NCBI GenBank assembly: GCA_031826515.1
Contig: CP134536.1
Location: 3,478,501-3,542,500 of the forward strand
Source of the DNA: Flavobacteriaceae bacterium HL-DH10
GTDB taxonomy: Bacteria > Bacteroidota > Bacteroidia > Flavobacteriales > Flavobacteriaceae
DNA length: 64,000 bases
Direction of reading: 5' to 3'
Shown: one piece after another, positions 51,424 through 60,228 of the stretch
Layout: each line of letters begins with the position of its first letter
How positions within the stretch are numbered: the stretch's first letter is position 1
Notes under the pieces: generated by a model
What the model was told of the DNA's origin: nothing
What the model saw: only the letters and a program-made list of their open reading frames with translations
Database searches by the model: none
Program-made: the position numbers and the translations under genes

Positions 51424-52659
51424 ATGGACAAACTAAAAGCATCCAATTTATACAGAAGTGAACTTATTCCTGTAAGCGGAAAACTTGTTGAACGTTATAA
51501 CAAGTGCTTAGTGAAACTCGGTTTTACAGAAACAAAACTACAATCGTTTTCTATTGATGGAATAGGTTGGAGTCCTGAAATTGCTAAAGAAAAGGAAGAA
51601 CCTCATTATTTAAATAATGGAGAAGCAAATCCTTGTGGAATTATTATTTCACCATTACAAAAAGGGAAACCTGTGTATTTACCTTTTCATACGTTTGATA
51701 GAGATATCATGAAATTTGTTTTTAAAGTTCATGAAGAAAAGATAAAAGATATTACACGCGATTGTGCTATCTGTCTGGATTTCGATCAAGGTATTGATGC
51801 TTTTTACGAGCCTTTAGATGTTTTAAAGTATAATAAGGTTACAATTCATTTCCATTTAATAAATGATTTAGTCAATATTCAAAAGGAGCAATTAGAACTG
51901 ATTGATATTTTTAATAGAAATAATAATTTTATTGATGAAACGATACATGAGCAATTATTAAATTCTGCGAAAGCATATGGCGATTTACGTCATAGAGATT
52001 TAGAATTGCATGAACTTCAGTACACTACTGATTCTTTTTATACTAGAGGCTTTGGAGGTGTTTATGTGTTGCGAGACTTTATAACACCTATCGTTGTTTT
52101 CGAAGATGAAACATGGTATAAGGAAGCTATAAAAAACACCAATTATGATGTGTTGATTTATCATATTGAGCAACCAGAACTCATGGATAAATTACGCGAC
52201 CACGTTATTATTGAGTATGATTTAGAAACTGTTGTTAAGACAAATAGATACGATCGCATCAAGAAATTTGAAATGTCTCTATATTTGAAAAAGACACAAC
52301 ACCCTATAAAAGACATTCTAAACGATCCTATTTTGTATAAAAGTTACTTAAATAAATTAGATATAGAATCGCGTAAAAAGGTAATGAGTGTAGAACGTTA
52401 TCTTGAAAAAATAGAGACAAGTAATGAATTTAAAATAGCCGATATAGTCGATTTAAAACTTTTTCAAGCCTTGCATCAGCCACATTCATCGTTAGAAGCT
52501 AAGCATCAAGATTTAATATGGATGTTATTAGTTAACATATCATCAAAAGATGTATTGTTCTGGTATTGGTATCATAAAGAAGCATTTTATAACAGTTTTA
52601 AAACATGGGACGAATCTTTAAAAGATTGGGCTATTGAAACCATTAGTAACAATATTTAA
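51424..52659 (+). CDS. Uncharacterised protein of the AAA/Nudix operon
   Basis: A 411-residue soluble protein, not firmly recognised. The frame opens upstream, but the ATG at 51424 (MDKLKASNLYRSELIPVSGK) is favoured because the upstream codons come from repeat sequence. Visible features are SFSIDGIGWSPEIAKEKEEP, DRDIMKFVFKVHEEKIKDIT, a histidine-containing TIHFHLIND, and a central YTRGFGGVYVLRDFITPIV. The C-terminal third is helical and Trp-rich (DVLFWYWYHKEAFYNSF). No nucleotide-binding motif. The upstream gap carries the CAGAG repeat. Confidence 0.75.
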   Translation: MDKLKASNLYRSELIPVSGKLVERYNKCLVKLGFTETKLQSFSIDGIGWSPEIAKEKEEPHYLNNGEANPCGIIISPLQKGKPVYLPFHTFDRDIMKFVFKVHEEKIKDITRDCAICLDFDQGIDAFYEPLDVLKYNKVTIHFHLINDLVNIQKEQLELIDIFNRNNNFIDETIHEQLLNSAKAYGDLRHRDLELHELQYTTDSFYTRGFGGVYVLRDFITPIVVFEDETWYKEAIKNTNYDVLIYHIEQPELMDKLRDHVIIEYDLETVVKTNRYDRIKKFEMSLYLKKTQHPIKDILNDPILYKSYLNKLDIESRKKVMSVERYLEKIETSNEFKIADIVDLKLFQALHQPHSSLEAKHQDLIWMLLVNISSKDVLFWYWYHKEAFYNSFKTWDESLKDWAIETISNNI

Positions 52660-52697
52660 AATTTATAGACTAACTTAATATAAAGTAATTAATAAAT

Positions 52698-52825
52698 TCC
52701 TTCCCTTTTTAAGGGAAAGTGGATTTAATTTGATAAAAGAATTAAAGACGGAAGGGTTTAATAACCACCTCGTCTTCCGATTTTAAGAAATCGAAAGCCA
52801 CTCCTCCATAAAAAAGGAGGAGAAT
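52698..52825. repeat. Hairpin-ended intergenic element (~128 bp)
   Basis: Left end TTCCCTT-TTT-AAGGGAA (52701-52717) and right end CTCCTCC-(8)-GGAGGAG (52801-52822) are perfect 7-bp-arm hairpins. Between them lie GACGGAAGGGTTTAATAACC and CGTCTTCCG plus an AAATCG hairpin. It stops 20 bp before the next start codon. The GGAGG-type hairpin resembles the one at the recG insertion (265-290). It may be a small non-coding mobile repeat; no ORF is supported within it. Confidence 0.6.
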
Positions 52826-52844
52826 AAATAAAATAGACAAGCTT

Positions 52845-53369
52845 ATGGGACTAGAATTAGTGATTTTTATTGTAGCCATATTATTTGGAATCTTTTTATA
52901 CTGGAGAGAATCTAATGGTAATGGTGCATATCGATTTTTGAATAAATTAGTTAATAGTAAGGAACTACAAATGACAGCTGACAACCCAAAAGGTTTTGTT
53001 TTTAAACAAGCCTTTTTACCCAGACTAGTTTTTGTTGTAAGTTTTGTTTTAGTCTTTGCTTTGATTTTAGAATTTTTAACACCAGTTTCTGTATTCGGAA
53101 GTTATAATGGTATTTCGGCATTTTCTTCATTTGCCGTTGGAACACTTATAGGTACTTATATTGCTAATTTTGTAATTAGGTCTTCTAAAGTTATTGAAGA
53201 AAAAAGTGATTCTTTAGAAGATATAGTACACGATACTATAGAAAAAGGAAAAGATTTTATTGAGGATTTAAAAACTAAAGACGCAGAAGTGATTGAAGAA
53301 CCAAAAGAAGCCCCAAAGAAGGAAGAAAAGAGTGCCAGAGAACGGTTGAAAGATAAAGGGCTTTTGTAA
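52845..53369 (+). CDS. Membrane protein with long charged tail
   Basis: A 174-residue protein with three hydrophobic segments (residues 3-20, about 58-80, and about 92-112), then a highly charged helical tail (EEPKEAPKKEEKSARERLKD). No family recognised. The tail would lie in the cytoplasm and could contact the soluble proteins of the operon. It starts 20 bp after the hairpin-ended repeat and precedes the last gene by 68 bp. Function unknown. Confidence 0.72.
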   Translation: MGLELVIFIVAILFGIFLYWRESNGNGAYRFLNKLVNSKELQMTADNPKGFVFKQAFLPRLVFVVSFVLVFALILEFLTPVSVFGSYNGISAFSSFAVGTLIGTYIANFVIRSSKVIEEKSDSLEDIVHDTIEKGKDFIEDLKTKDAEVIEEPKEAPKKEEKSARERLKDKGLL

Positions 53370-53437
53370 AGTCTACAGTGGCAGTCAACAGTATTCAGTT
53401 TAAAATATTAGTGAATTCTTGGTAAAAAAAGTATAAA

Positions 53438-55129
53438 ATGATTAAAAACTATTGGAATAAAGGAAAAAAACAAAAAAGAATAACAGTCATTGTTTTGTTG
53501 ATTTTGCTTATCGTATTATTTGTAATGCGAGACGATTATCAACCTGGTTTGTTATTTGTTAGAAAGTTTGTTTTTATCATTCTATTAAGTGGAACGGTGT
53601 TGTTTTTTGGTTTACGAAAATTTAGAAAATCATCTAATACAGGTAGTAGACTAGGTGTTCTTGCATTATTGGCGGTTTTTTTCGGAATTCTATATGCTGT
53701 AGGATGGCACTTTAAAATGTACGATTATATGAAAACATATAACGTTTTTAATAATTTGAATAAGGTTGAAATAAACGAATTACCATTAACACAAAACGAA
53801 CGTATCCAGCCATTACGTAATGTGTTTTCTATGGCAAATGAAAGTGTAGGCGAAACCAAAGACGTATCGTTACCTCACTTGGTGAGAATTGAAAATGAAA
53901 ATAAATGGACTATGGCCATTCAACCTACCGAGAAATACATGTGGCAAGGTATGACCGATAATACCGAAGAGGTTTTTGCAGTATCTAGTACCACACCTTT
54001 TCCAAGATTTTCTAGTGAAAATAGAATCCCAGTAACTTTTTCTATAGGTGAATCTTTAAAGTTTAGTCGGAATACATATAATGCCGTAGTACAGCGTTTT
54101 AATCCTTGGATGTTATTTAATTACGAACCGAGTGATACCTTTTACATGAAGAATGATACAGGACAGTGGGTAGAAGTTGTTAGCTTAATTAAATGGAAAG
54201 GTTTTTTGTTTCCATATCCTACTTTTGGTGGTGTTATGGTGATAGAAAACGGAGAACATGATTTTAACGATTATCTAGAACGTATTTTAATTGGTATGGG
54301 AACTTTCATTAGTCCTGAAGAGATGAAAAATCATCCGTATTTAACGCGTCAGAATACCTTGTCTGAAAAAGTATCACGATTGCAAGCCGAATCGTTAAAA
54401 TTTATTGGAGGATTTTCAGATCCGTTGCCTTGGAATATGGAAACAGCGGTTAAAATCCCGAATTTACCAGACGACCAAAACCAACAACCTTTTGTAACAG
54501 ATTTTGATTTTTCAGACACTAATACAGATGCTTATAGTGGTCTATATCATTGGTTCGGATTAGAACCAGTAGGTGATGAGCGTACCAGTTTAACCTATAG
54601 TGTTTTTATACCTTCAGATGGTACAGATAAATTATATTATTACGATCATGCCTCGAAAAAACAAGGGTATGCAGGAGTTTCGGCAATGCCTTTAAAAGTA
54701 ATTGAATCACGTAAAGAATTTGACTGGAGTGTTAACAAGCCTGTTGAGTTTAGGCCTTATATAAAAAATATAGCAGGACGAAAACGTATGTTCTTTTTAG
54801 GTACTATTTCGGCAATTCGTGAAGGTTCAGATAATTTTGATGGGTCTGCAACACCAGATTTAGCACTTATTGATAGTGAATATCGCGATGTGGTTTGGAT
54901 TGATGTAAAGCACCCAAGTCAATGGGATAAAACGGTTTACGACCAACTTAATGAGGCTTGGCGTTCTAGTGAAGGAATTGGTTATTATTTTGTTGAAGAA
55001 ACAAAAGAAATTGATTTACCTGAAACTTTAAAAGATTCTGTTAGCATAATGCCTGTTATAGATGAAAAAATAGAAACCATTGACCGTTTACAAAAACAGA
55101 TTGATTCTTTGAAGGCTAGTGGGAATTAG
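53438..55129 (+). CDS. Large membrane-anchored protein, last gene of the operon
   Basis: A 563-residue protein with three N-terminal membrane helices (about 18-31, 41-58 and 72-90). A large domain of ~460 residues follows, probably outside the cytoplasm. The domain has YMWQGMTDNTEEVFAVSSTT, NPWMLFNYEPSDTFYMKNDT, KGFLFPYPTFGGVMVIENGE, and a late coiled-coil tail (EKIETIDRLQKQIDSLKASG). I do not recognise the family and see no catalytic motif. As the last and only large exported component, it may be the sensor or surface end of the system (inference). Confidence 0.75.
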   Translation: MIKNYWNKGKKQKRITVIVLLILLIVLFVMRDDYQPGLLFVRKFVFIILLSGTVLFFGLRKFRKSSNTGSRLGVLALLAVFFGILYAVGWHFKMYDYMKTYNVFNNLNKVEINELPLTQNERIQPLRNVFSMANESVGETKDVSLPHLVRIENENKWTMAIQPTEKYMWQGMTDNTEEVFAVSSTTPFPRFSSENRIPVTFSIGESLKFSRNTYNAVVQRFNPWMLFNYEPSDTFYMKNDTGQWVEVVSLIKWKGFLFPYPTFGGVMVIENGEHDFNDYLERILIGMGTFISPEEMKNHPYLTRQNTLSEKVSRLQAESLKFIGGFSDPLPWNMETAVKIPNLPDDQNQQPFVTDFDFSDTNTDAYSGLYHWFGLEPVGDERTSLTYSVFIPSDGTDKLYYYDHASKKQGYAGVSAMPLKVIESRKEFDWSVNKPVEFRPYIKNIAGRKRMFFLGTISAIREGSDNFDGSATPDLALIDSEYRDVVWIDVKHPSQWDKTVYDQLNEAWRSSEGIGYYFVEETKEIDLPETLKDSVSIMPVIDEKIETIDRLQKQIDSLKASGN

Positions 55130-55321
55130 TAAACTTGAATAATTTCGACGACAGGAGAAATCTCATCAATACTCATCAATCATTTGTAATGTGATATCTC
55201 ACTTTGTTCGACATGACAATACCATTAAAACACCAACTCTATCATGATATTGCAACGTTCTGCATAAAAAAGGGAGTGTAACCAACTCTATTTGTAAAAC
55301 GTTTTTTCAAAAGGAATAATA

Positions 55322-56341
55322 CTAATTGTCCTGTGCTTTAATAAAATCGGTGATTAAATAAGTAATCAATTTTCCAACCTGAGTTTTTGTTTTTTTTGTT
55401 GGAGCTGCTTCACAAATATGTAAATAGCTAGCATTTTTATGTTTTGCAAAATAGTTTACAAATGTTCGGGTTTTATTTACGCTGAATCCGCTAGGAGTCA
55501 TGGCGCTACTTGGTACATTCTGTATAGCATCACAATCTATTTCAATACCAAAAGGTTTTTCTTCAATATGTTTTAAAGCGCGTTCCATTTCTGCTTTAAA
55601 TTTTAATTCCTTTCTAATTTCAATAGCTTCAAAGGTATTGTATTTAATAAATTTAAATTTTTTTAAAGATTGCAGTAATGTATCAGCTGTGTAGTTTTCA
55701 TGTAAACCGAACACAAAGTACTTTTCTAAAAACCCTTCCGCGTAAGCGTAACTAAAACCATTACCACTATGGCGCCCTTCTTCAGGTCTAAAATCTGAAT
55801 GCGCATCAAAATTAATCACATTTATAGGCTTACTTAAAGCTAAAGATGTTCCCTTAATATTTCCGTAGGCATTGTTATGTCCACCACCAATAATAATGGG
55901 TTTTTTACCAGCTAAAACAATTTGATGAATAATATGAGACACATAAGAATCAATTTTAGAAACTATTTTCTTAGCTTTTTCTATATCTTTTTTTTTCGAC
56001 TGGTTTAGTGTTGAGATTTCAGATAACTCGGTAGAGAAATTTAAATGCCCTAATATTAAAACCTTGTTAGCCTTAGTAAATTGGTTACTTTGAATGTTCA
56101 ATAAAACTTTAAGAGTAGCCTCCCAAGCATTTGAAGTTCCTGTTTTTCCGTAATTAGCGAATACACCAACATCTTCAGGAAAACCAATTATTACATGTGT
56201 AACATCCAAATTATTAAGTTGTTCGTATATATTGGAAATGCTGGTTAATATTTTAACATGTTCGCCAAATTTGGATTCACCAGAGCGTTTGTTTAATAGT
56301 TTATTTCGAGTAGTGTTATTAAATAAAACCAGTTTATCCAT
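55322..56341 (-). CDS. Arginase/formimidoylglutamase-family hydrolase
   Basis: A ureohydrolase-fold enzyme of 339 residues, placed in the formimidoylglutamase/arginase family. The binuclear manganese site is visible as GGGHNNAYGN (about residues 150-159, the usual GGDHS region), NFDAHSDFRP near 177-186 (D-x-H-x-D complete) and EIDCDAIQN near 247-255. The third motif keeps both metal-binding aspartates. The first motif carries Gly-His rather than Asp-His, which is common in this subgroup. No hut genes are near, so arginase, agmatinase-like or formimidoylglutamase activity cannot be separated. Start ATG at 56341. Confidence 0.85.
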   Translation of the reverse strand: MDKLVLFNNTTRNKLLNKRSGESKFGEHVKILTSISNIYEQLNNLDVTHVIIGFPEDVGVFANYGKTGTSNAWEATLKVLLNIQSNQFTKANKVLILGHLNFSTELSEISTLNQSKKKDIEKAKKIVSKIDSYVSHIIHQIVLAGKKPIIIGGGHNNAYGNIKGTSLALSKPINVINFDAHSDFRPEEGRHSGNGFSYAYAEGFLEKYFVFGLHENYTADTLLQSLKKFKFIKYNTFEAIEIRKELKFKAEMERALKHIEEKPFGIEIDCDAIQNVPSSAMTPSGFSVNKTRTFVNYFAKHKNASYLHICEAAPTKKTKTQVGKLITYLITDFIKAQDN

Positions 56342-56449
56342 AAGAGTAAATAAATTTTGAAGACTAAAAATACGTTATTATTTATTTAAAGCATTATAAA
56401 AAAACAAGTATTATAGATTAAATAACATTAGAATTAAAAACAAGTAATT

Positions 56450-57334
56450 ATGGAAAACAACACAAGTGGTAAAGGCCTTAAAATAGCTTTGGGAGTAGCT
56501 TTAGTTTTATTTTTAGGAACAGCATTTTATACAATGAATTTGTATAAAAAAAGTAATGATACACAAAAGCAATTAACAGAAGAAAAACAATTAGTAATGA
56601 ACGATTTAAACGCTATGGCTAAGCAATATGATGATGCTATTAGCGAGAATACAGTTACTAATGCTAATTTAGTTGAAGCTAGAGAACGAATTCAAGGATT
56701 AATTGACTCTTTAAAAATTTCTGAAACAAATGTAAAGAGCTTATGGAGATATAAAAAGAAATACCAGTCTTTACAACAAGAAATGGATGTTTTATTGGCT
56801 CAAAACGATTCATTAAGAGTAGAGAACTCATATTTAGCTACATCTTTAGACAGTACACGTGTTCGTTTAGAAGAGCGTAATATGTTTACAGATTCTCTAC
56901 TAGTCCAAAATACAGCTTTAGCCGAAGTTGTTGAAAATGCATCCTTATTAAATACTGTAGGATTAAAAGGATTTGGCGTTATAGAAAGAACTTCTGGGAA
57001 ATTAATCCCTACTGAAAGAGCAAGTCGTACAGATAAAATTAGAGTTTGTTTTACTGTCGCTAAAAACACTTTAGTACAAGAAGGAGAGCAAGAGTTATAT
57101 GTTCAAGTAATAGATCCTAAAAACAATACTTTGGGATTAAACGAACAAGTACAGTTTGATGAAAAAACATTAAACTATAGTATTATTAGTAAGTTTAATT
57201 ATGAAAATTCAAGTCTTAATATTTGTGAGTTCGTAGCATCAAAAGGAAATAGCGATTTTGCAAAAGGACGCTATATAGTAAATGTATTTAATGAAAAAGA
57301 TTTAGTTTCAACGTCTGAATTTACTTTGAAATAA
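56450..57334 (+). CDS. Membrane-anchored coiled-coil protein of unknown function
   Basis: A 294-residue protein: N-terminal helix (LKIALGVALVLFLGTAFYTM), then a long coiled coil (about residues 35-165). A compact C-terminal domain (about 170-294) contains GFGVIERTSGKLIPTERASR, KIRVCFTVAKNTLVQEGEQE and YVQVIDPKNNTLGL. The topology suggests a cytoplasmic N-terminal tip and a periplasmic body, with a periplasmic beta-rich end domain. No family recognised. It is a single-gene unit with its own terminator 24 bp after the stop. Confidence 0.75.
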   Translation: MENNTSGKGLKIALGVALVLFLGTAFYTMNLYKKSNDTQKQLTEEKQLVMNDLNAMAKQYDDAISENTVTNANLVEARERIQGLIDSLKISETNVKSLWRYKKKYQSLQQEMDVLLAQNDSLRVENSYLATSLDSTRVRLEERNMFTDSLLVQNTALAEVVENASLLNTVGLKGFGVIERTSGKLIPTERASRTDKIRVCFTVAKNTLVQEGEQELYVQVIDPKNNTLGLNEQVQFDEKTLNYSIISKFNYENSSLNICEFVASKGNSDFAKGRYIVNVFNEKDLVSTSEFTLK

Positions 57335-57357
57335 GAACGTTTATATTACTTAAAGGG

Positions 57358-57390
57358 AAAGCCTCAAGTTATTAACTTGAGGCTTTTTTA
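57358..57390 (+). terminator. Rho-independent terminator
   Basis: GCCTCAAGTT-ATT-AACTTGAGGC followed by six T, 26 bp after the stop codon. Confidence 0.9.
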
Positions 57391-57628
57391 TATATAGTTT
57401 ATCAGGTAATTTATACGGAATTATCAAAAGCAATACTTAGTAAGACATGTTAACAAATTTATTAGCAAATAATAGACAAATTAATAAAAGTTGAGATAGA
57501 AGATGTAATTTTGATTTTACAGAAGTATTTTTGTTAATGAAATTAGAAGATGTTTCCGATTTAGTTTTTGACACTAAAATAACTCTTGTTAAAAAAGTAT
57601 TTAATATGTCCATTAGCCAATAAATAGA

Positions 57629-58213
57629 ATGAAAATAAATTTTGATTATCTGAATTCTATTTCGAAGATTTCTGAGGAAACTTTTGAAGAACTTCAAAGC
57701 ATCTCTAAATTAAAAAGAATTCCTGCAGGAACCCAAATAATAAAGTTAGATGAAATGACATCTAAAATTTATATGCTAGTTTATGGGGTAATTAGATGTT
57801 ATATTTCTACAGAGTCAGGAAAAGAATTTAATAAAAGTTTTTATTTACCAACAAGTTTTGTTGGCTCTTTAACAGCTTTAAGAGAAAAGAAGCCTTCTTT
57901 TTTTACTTTCGAGACACTTACAGACTGTAAAGTTTATGAAGTAGATTATTATGAGTTAATGAAGCTATGTGAAAGTAATTTAGTGCTTAAAGGTCTTCAT
58001 AACAATATTTTAGGGATGTTGTATACTCAATACGAAAAGCGTTTAGTGGAGTTAATTTCAATGGATGCTACAAAGCGTTATTTAGAATTAAGAAAGGAAA
58101 ATCCTAATATAGATGAGTTAATTTCTCAATATCATATTGCTTCTTTTTTAGGAATAACAGCGGTACAATTAAGTAGAATTAGAAAAAAAATAGGTGTTAT
58201 TAACATTTGTTAA
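57629..58213 (+). CDS. Crp/Fnr-family transcriptional regulator
   Basis: A 194-residue regulator: N-terminal cyclic-nucleotide-binding-like beta barrel (about residues 10-120, with IPAGTQIIKLDEMTSKIYML and YGVIRCYISTESGKEFNKSF) and a C-terminal helix-turn-helix (YHIASFLGITAVQLSRIRKK). The residues that bind cAMP in Crp are not conserved, and no Fnr-type Cys set is present, so the ligand is unknown. Many Bacteroidota carry paralogues of this type. Monocistronic, ending at a bidirectional terminator. The 294-bp upstream gap has no second gene. Confidence 0.92.
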   Translation: MKINFDYLNSISKISEETFEELQSISKLKRIPAGTQIIKLDEMTSKIYMLVYGVIRCYISTESGKEFNKSFYLPTSFVGSLTALREKKPSFFTFETLTDCKVYEVDYYELMKLCESNLVLKGLHNNILGMLYTQYEKRLVELISMDATKRYLELRKENPNIDELISQYHIASFLGITAVQLSRIRKKIGVINIC

Positions 58214-58292
58214 TAACACCAAGCTGGTTAAATGATATATTTGTCTTGATCTCCTTTTTAATATAAATACAAAGGATTGATAGCTAACCAAC

Positions 58293-58327
58293 CAAAAAAA
58301 CAGGTAAATTATTTACCTGTTTTTTTA
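58293..58327. terminator. Bidirectional rho-independent terminator
   Basis: A-run, ACAGGTAAA-TTA-TTTACCTGT, T-run. Shared by the Crp/Fnr gene and convergent fumC. Confidence 0.88.
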
Positions 58328-58347
58328 TATGTTGTATTTAAGAACGT

Positions 58348-59745
58348 TTATTTTAAACTTCCTACCATATTTTCTGGTTTAACCCAGGCATCATAATCTT
58401 CTGCCGTAACGTAACCTAAATTAATAGCTTCTTCTTTTAAGGTTGTTCCATTTTTATGAGCAGTATTTGCAATTTCAGCAGCTTTATAGTAGCCTATTTT
58501 AGTGTTTAAAGCAGTAACAAGCATTAGTGAGTTATTTAATAGCTTTGTTATAACTTCTTGATTAGGTTCTATTCCAATAGCGCAATTTTCATCAAAACTA
58601 ACGCAAGCATTTCCAATCAATTCAGCAGATTGTAAAACGTTTGCTGCCATAACTGGTTTAAATACATTTAACTCATAATGACCTTGTAAGCCTCCAACAG
58701 AAATAGCAACATCATTTCCTAGAACTTGTGCGCAAACCATAGTTAAAGCCTCACATTGTGTTGGGTTAACTTTTCCTGGCATAATAGAACTACCTGGTTC
58801 GTTAGCTGGAATAATAATTTCACCAATACCACTTCTTGGTCCAGACGCCATCATTCTAATATCATTAGCTATTTTATTTAAAGACACAGCAAGTTGTTTT
58901 AAAGCACCATGTGTTTCTACTAAAGCATCATGTGCAGCAAGTGCTTCAAATTTATTAGGAGCAGTAATAAATGGTAAACCTGTAAATTCAGCAATATATT
59001 CTGCAACACGTTTACTGTAGCCTTTTGGTGTATTTAGTCCAGTACCAACTGCAGTTCCTCCTAATGCTAATTCACTTAAATGAGGTAAAGTGTTTTCTAG
59101 TGCTTTTAGTCCATGATCTAATTGAGCAACATATCCTGAAAGTTCTTGTCCTAACGTTAAAGGTGTTGCATCCATTAAGTGTGTACGACCTATTTTAACT
59201 ACTTCTTTGAAGTCTTCAGATTTTTTCTTTAATGTATTTCGTAATTGCTTTACGCCTGGGACGGTTATTTCTACTATTTTTTTATAAGCAGCAATGTGCA
59301 TGCCAGTAGGGAAGGTGTCATTAGATGATTGTGATTTGTTAACATCATCATTTGGTTGAATAGCTTTTTCTCCTTCACCAATAATTTTTCCTGCTAATTG
59401 TTGCGCTCTATTAGCTACAACTTCATTCACATTCATATTACTTTGAGTACCAGAACCTGTTTGCCAAATAACTAAAGGAAATTGGTCGTCATGCTTACCT
59501 TCTAATATTTCATTACAAACAGCAGCTATTAAGTCGCGTTTTTCAATTGGTAAAACACCTAATTCACAATTAGTATAGGCAGCTGCTTTTTTTAAATAAG
59601 CAAATCCATAAATTATTTCAAGAGGCATAGACGCAGAAGGGCCTATTTTAAAGTTGTTTCTAGAGCGTTCTGTTTGTGCTCCCCAAAGTTTATCGGCAGG
59701 TACTTTTACCTCACCCATGGTGTCTTTTTCTATTCTAAAACTCAT
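58348..59745 (-). CDS. fumC: Fumarate hydratase class II
   Basis: Reversible hydration of fumarate to malate in the citric acid cycle, as a homotetramer without iron-sulfur cluster. 465 residues. Signature [18 protein letters not shown] near residue 318-335. [20 protein letters not shown] near 97-116 and [20 protein letters not shown] near 181-200 supply the other active-site blocks, with the catalytic His of [10 protein letters not shown]. Together these exclude aspartase and argininosuccinate lyase. The gene is monocistronic, convergent with the Crp/Fnr gene and divergent from a small membrane gene. Confidence 0.97.
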   Translation of the reverse strand: MSFRIEKDTMGEVKVPADKLWGAQTERSRNNFKIGPSASMPLEIIYGFAYLKKAAAYTNCELGVLPIEKRDLIAAVCNEILEGKHDDQFPLVIWQTGSGTQSNMNVNEVVANRAQQLAGKIIGEGEKAIQPNDDVNKSQSSNDTFPTGMHIAAYKKIVEITVPGVKQLRNTLKKKSEDFKEVVKIGRTHLMDATPLTLGQELSGYVAQLDHGLKALENTLPHLSELALGGTAVGTGLNTPKGYSKRVAEYIAEFTGLPFITAPNKFEALAAHDALVETHGALKQLAVSLNKIANDIRMMASGPRSGIGEIIIPANEPGSSIMPGKVNPTQCEALTMVCAQVLGNDVAISVGGLQGHYELNVFKPVMAANVLQSAELIGNACVSFDENCAIGIEPNQEVITKLLNNSLMLVTALNTKIGYYKAAEIANTAHKNGTTLKEEAINLGYVTAEDYDAWVKPENMVGSLK

Positions 59746-59920
59746 CTTAGTAATGATTAAATTTGAAGATGTAAAGTTAATTGATTTATGCTTTTTATTA
59801 GTATGATAAGTGTCAGTTTTTTATAAGTTTTTTTAATTGACTGATTATTGATTTGATACCATGTTTATAAGTAGAATTTAACATTAGTTAAAAACTCTGT
59901 TAATAAATTTAATTTTGATA

Positions 59921-59951
59921 TTGTATAACAAATACCTTTGCATTATCTTTG
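59921..59951 (+). promoter_or_regulatory. Bacteroidota-type promoter of the 57-residue protein gene
   Basis: -33 TTG (59921-59923), 20-bp spacer, -7 TATCTTTG (59944-59951). The start codon is 29 bp downstream. A second TACCTTTG at 59933-59940 has a less suitable -33 spacing. Confidence 0.65.
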
Positions 59952-59980
59952 CTTCAGATTTTTAATAGACACATACAACT

Positions 59981-60154
59981 ATGTTTGATTTTGACCAATA
60001 TTTAGGCTTTTTAGCATTTTTAACCATATTAACAATAGGATTTTGGTTAATGATATTTTTATTAACCTTTGTAATTCCTTATTGGATAGGAGGTTCTTTA
60101 ATTGAAAGATTAAAAGAAATTAGAGAAGAAAAGAAGGCTAAGCGTCAAGCATAA
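59981..60154 (+). CDS. Small single-span membrane protein (57 residues)
   Basis: A complete short gene: MFDFDQYLGFLAFLTILTIG, then FWLMIFLLTFVIPYWIGGSL and a basic tail (ERLKEIREEKKAKRQA). The centre is one long membrane helix, or a hairpin of two, and the tail is a charged cytoplasmic helix. It has its own promoter (59921-59951) and terminator (60175-60207), which supports a real gene despite its size. Not recognised as a named family. Divergent from fumC and convergent with the TonB-type receptor. Confidence 0.75.
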   Translation: MFDFDQYLGFLAFLTILTIGFWLMIFLLTFVIPYWIGGSLIERLKEIREEKKAKRQA

Positions 60155-60174
60155 TTAAGATATAATTAATAAAA

Positions 60175-60207
60175 ACAAAAAAGGAAGCTAATTTTAGCTT
60201 CCTTTTT
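60175..60207. terminator. Bidirectional rho-independent terminator
   Basis: AAGGAAGCTA-ATTT-TAGCTTCCTT with A- and T-runs, between the 57-residue gene and the outer-membrane receptor gene. Confidence 0.9.
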
Positions 60208-60228
60208 TGTTTTTGAATATTTTGATTT

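Noticed and set aside
52742-52984. 80-residue minus-strand ORF
   Set aside because: It runs through the hairpin-ended repeat and the opposite strand of a real membrane-protein gene; shadow frame.
57537-57623. 28-codon ORF upstream of the Crp/Fnr gene as leader peptide
   Set aside because: Open frame with plausible composition, but no attenuator structure or promoter with proper spacing supports it.
57437-57697. 86-residue minus-strand ORF
   Set aside because: It overlaps the start of the Crp/Fnr gene on the other strand, has low-complexity composition and no recognisable domain.
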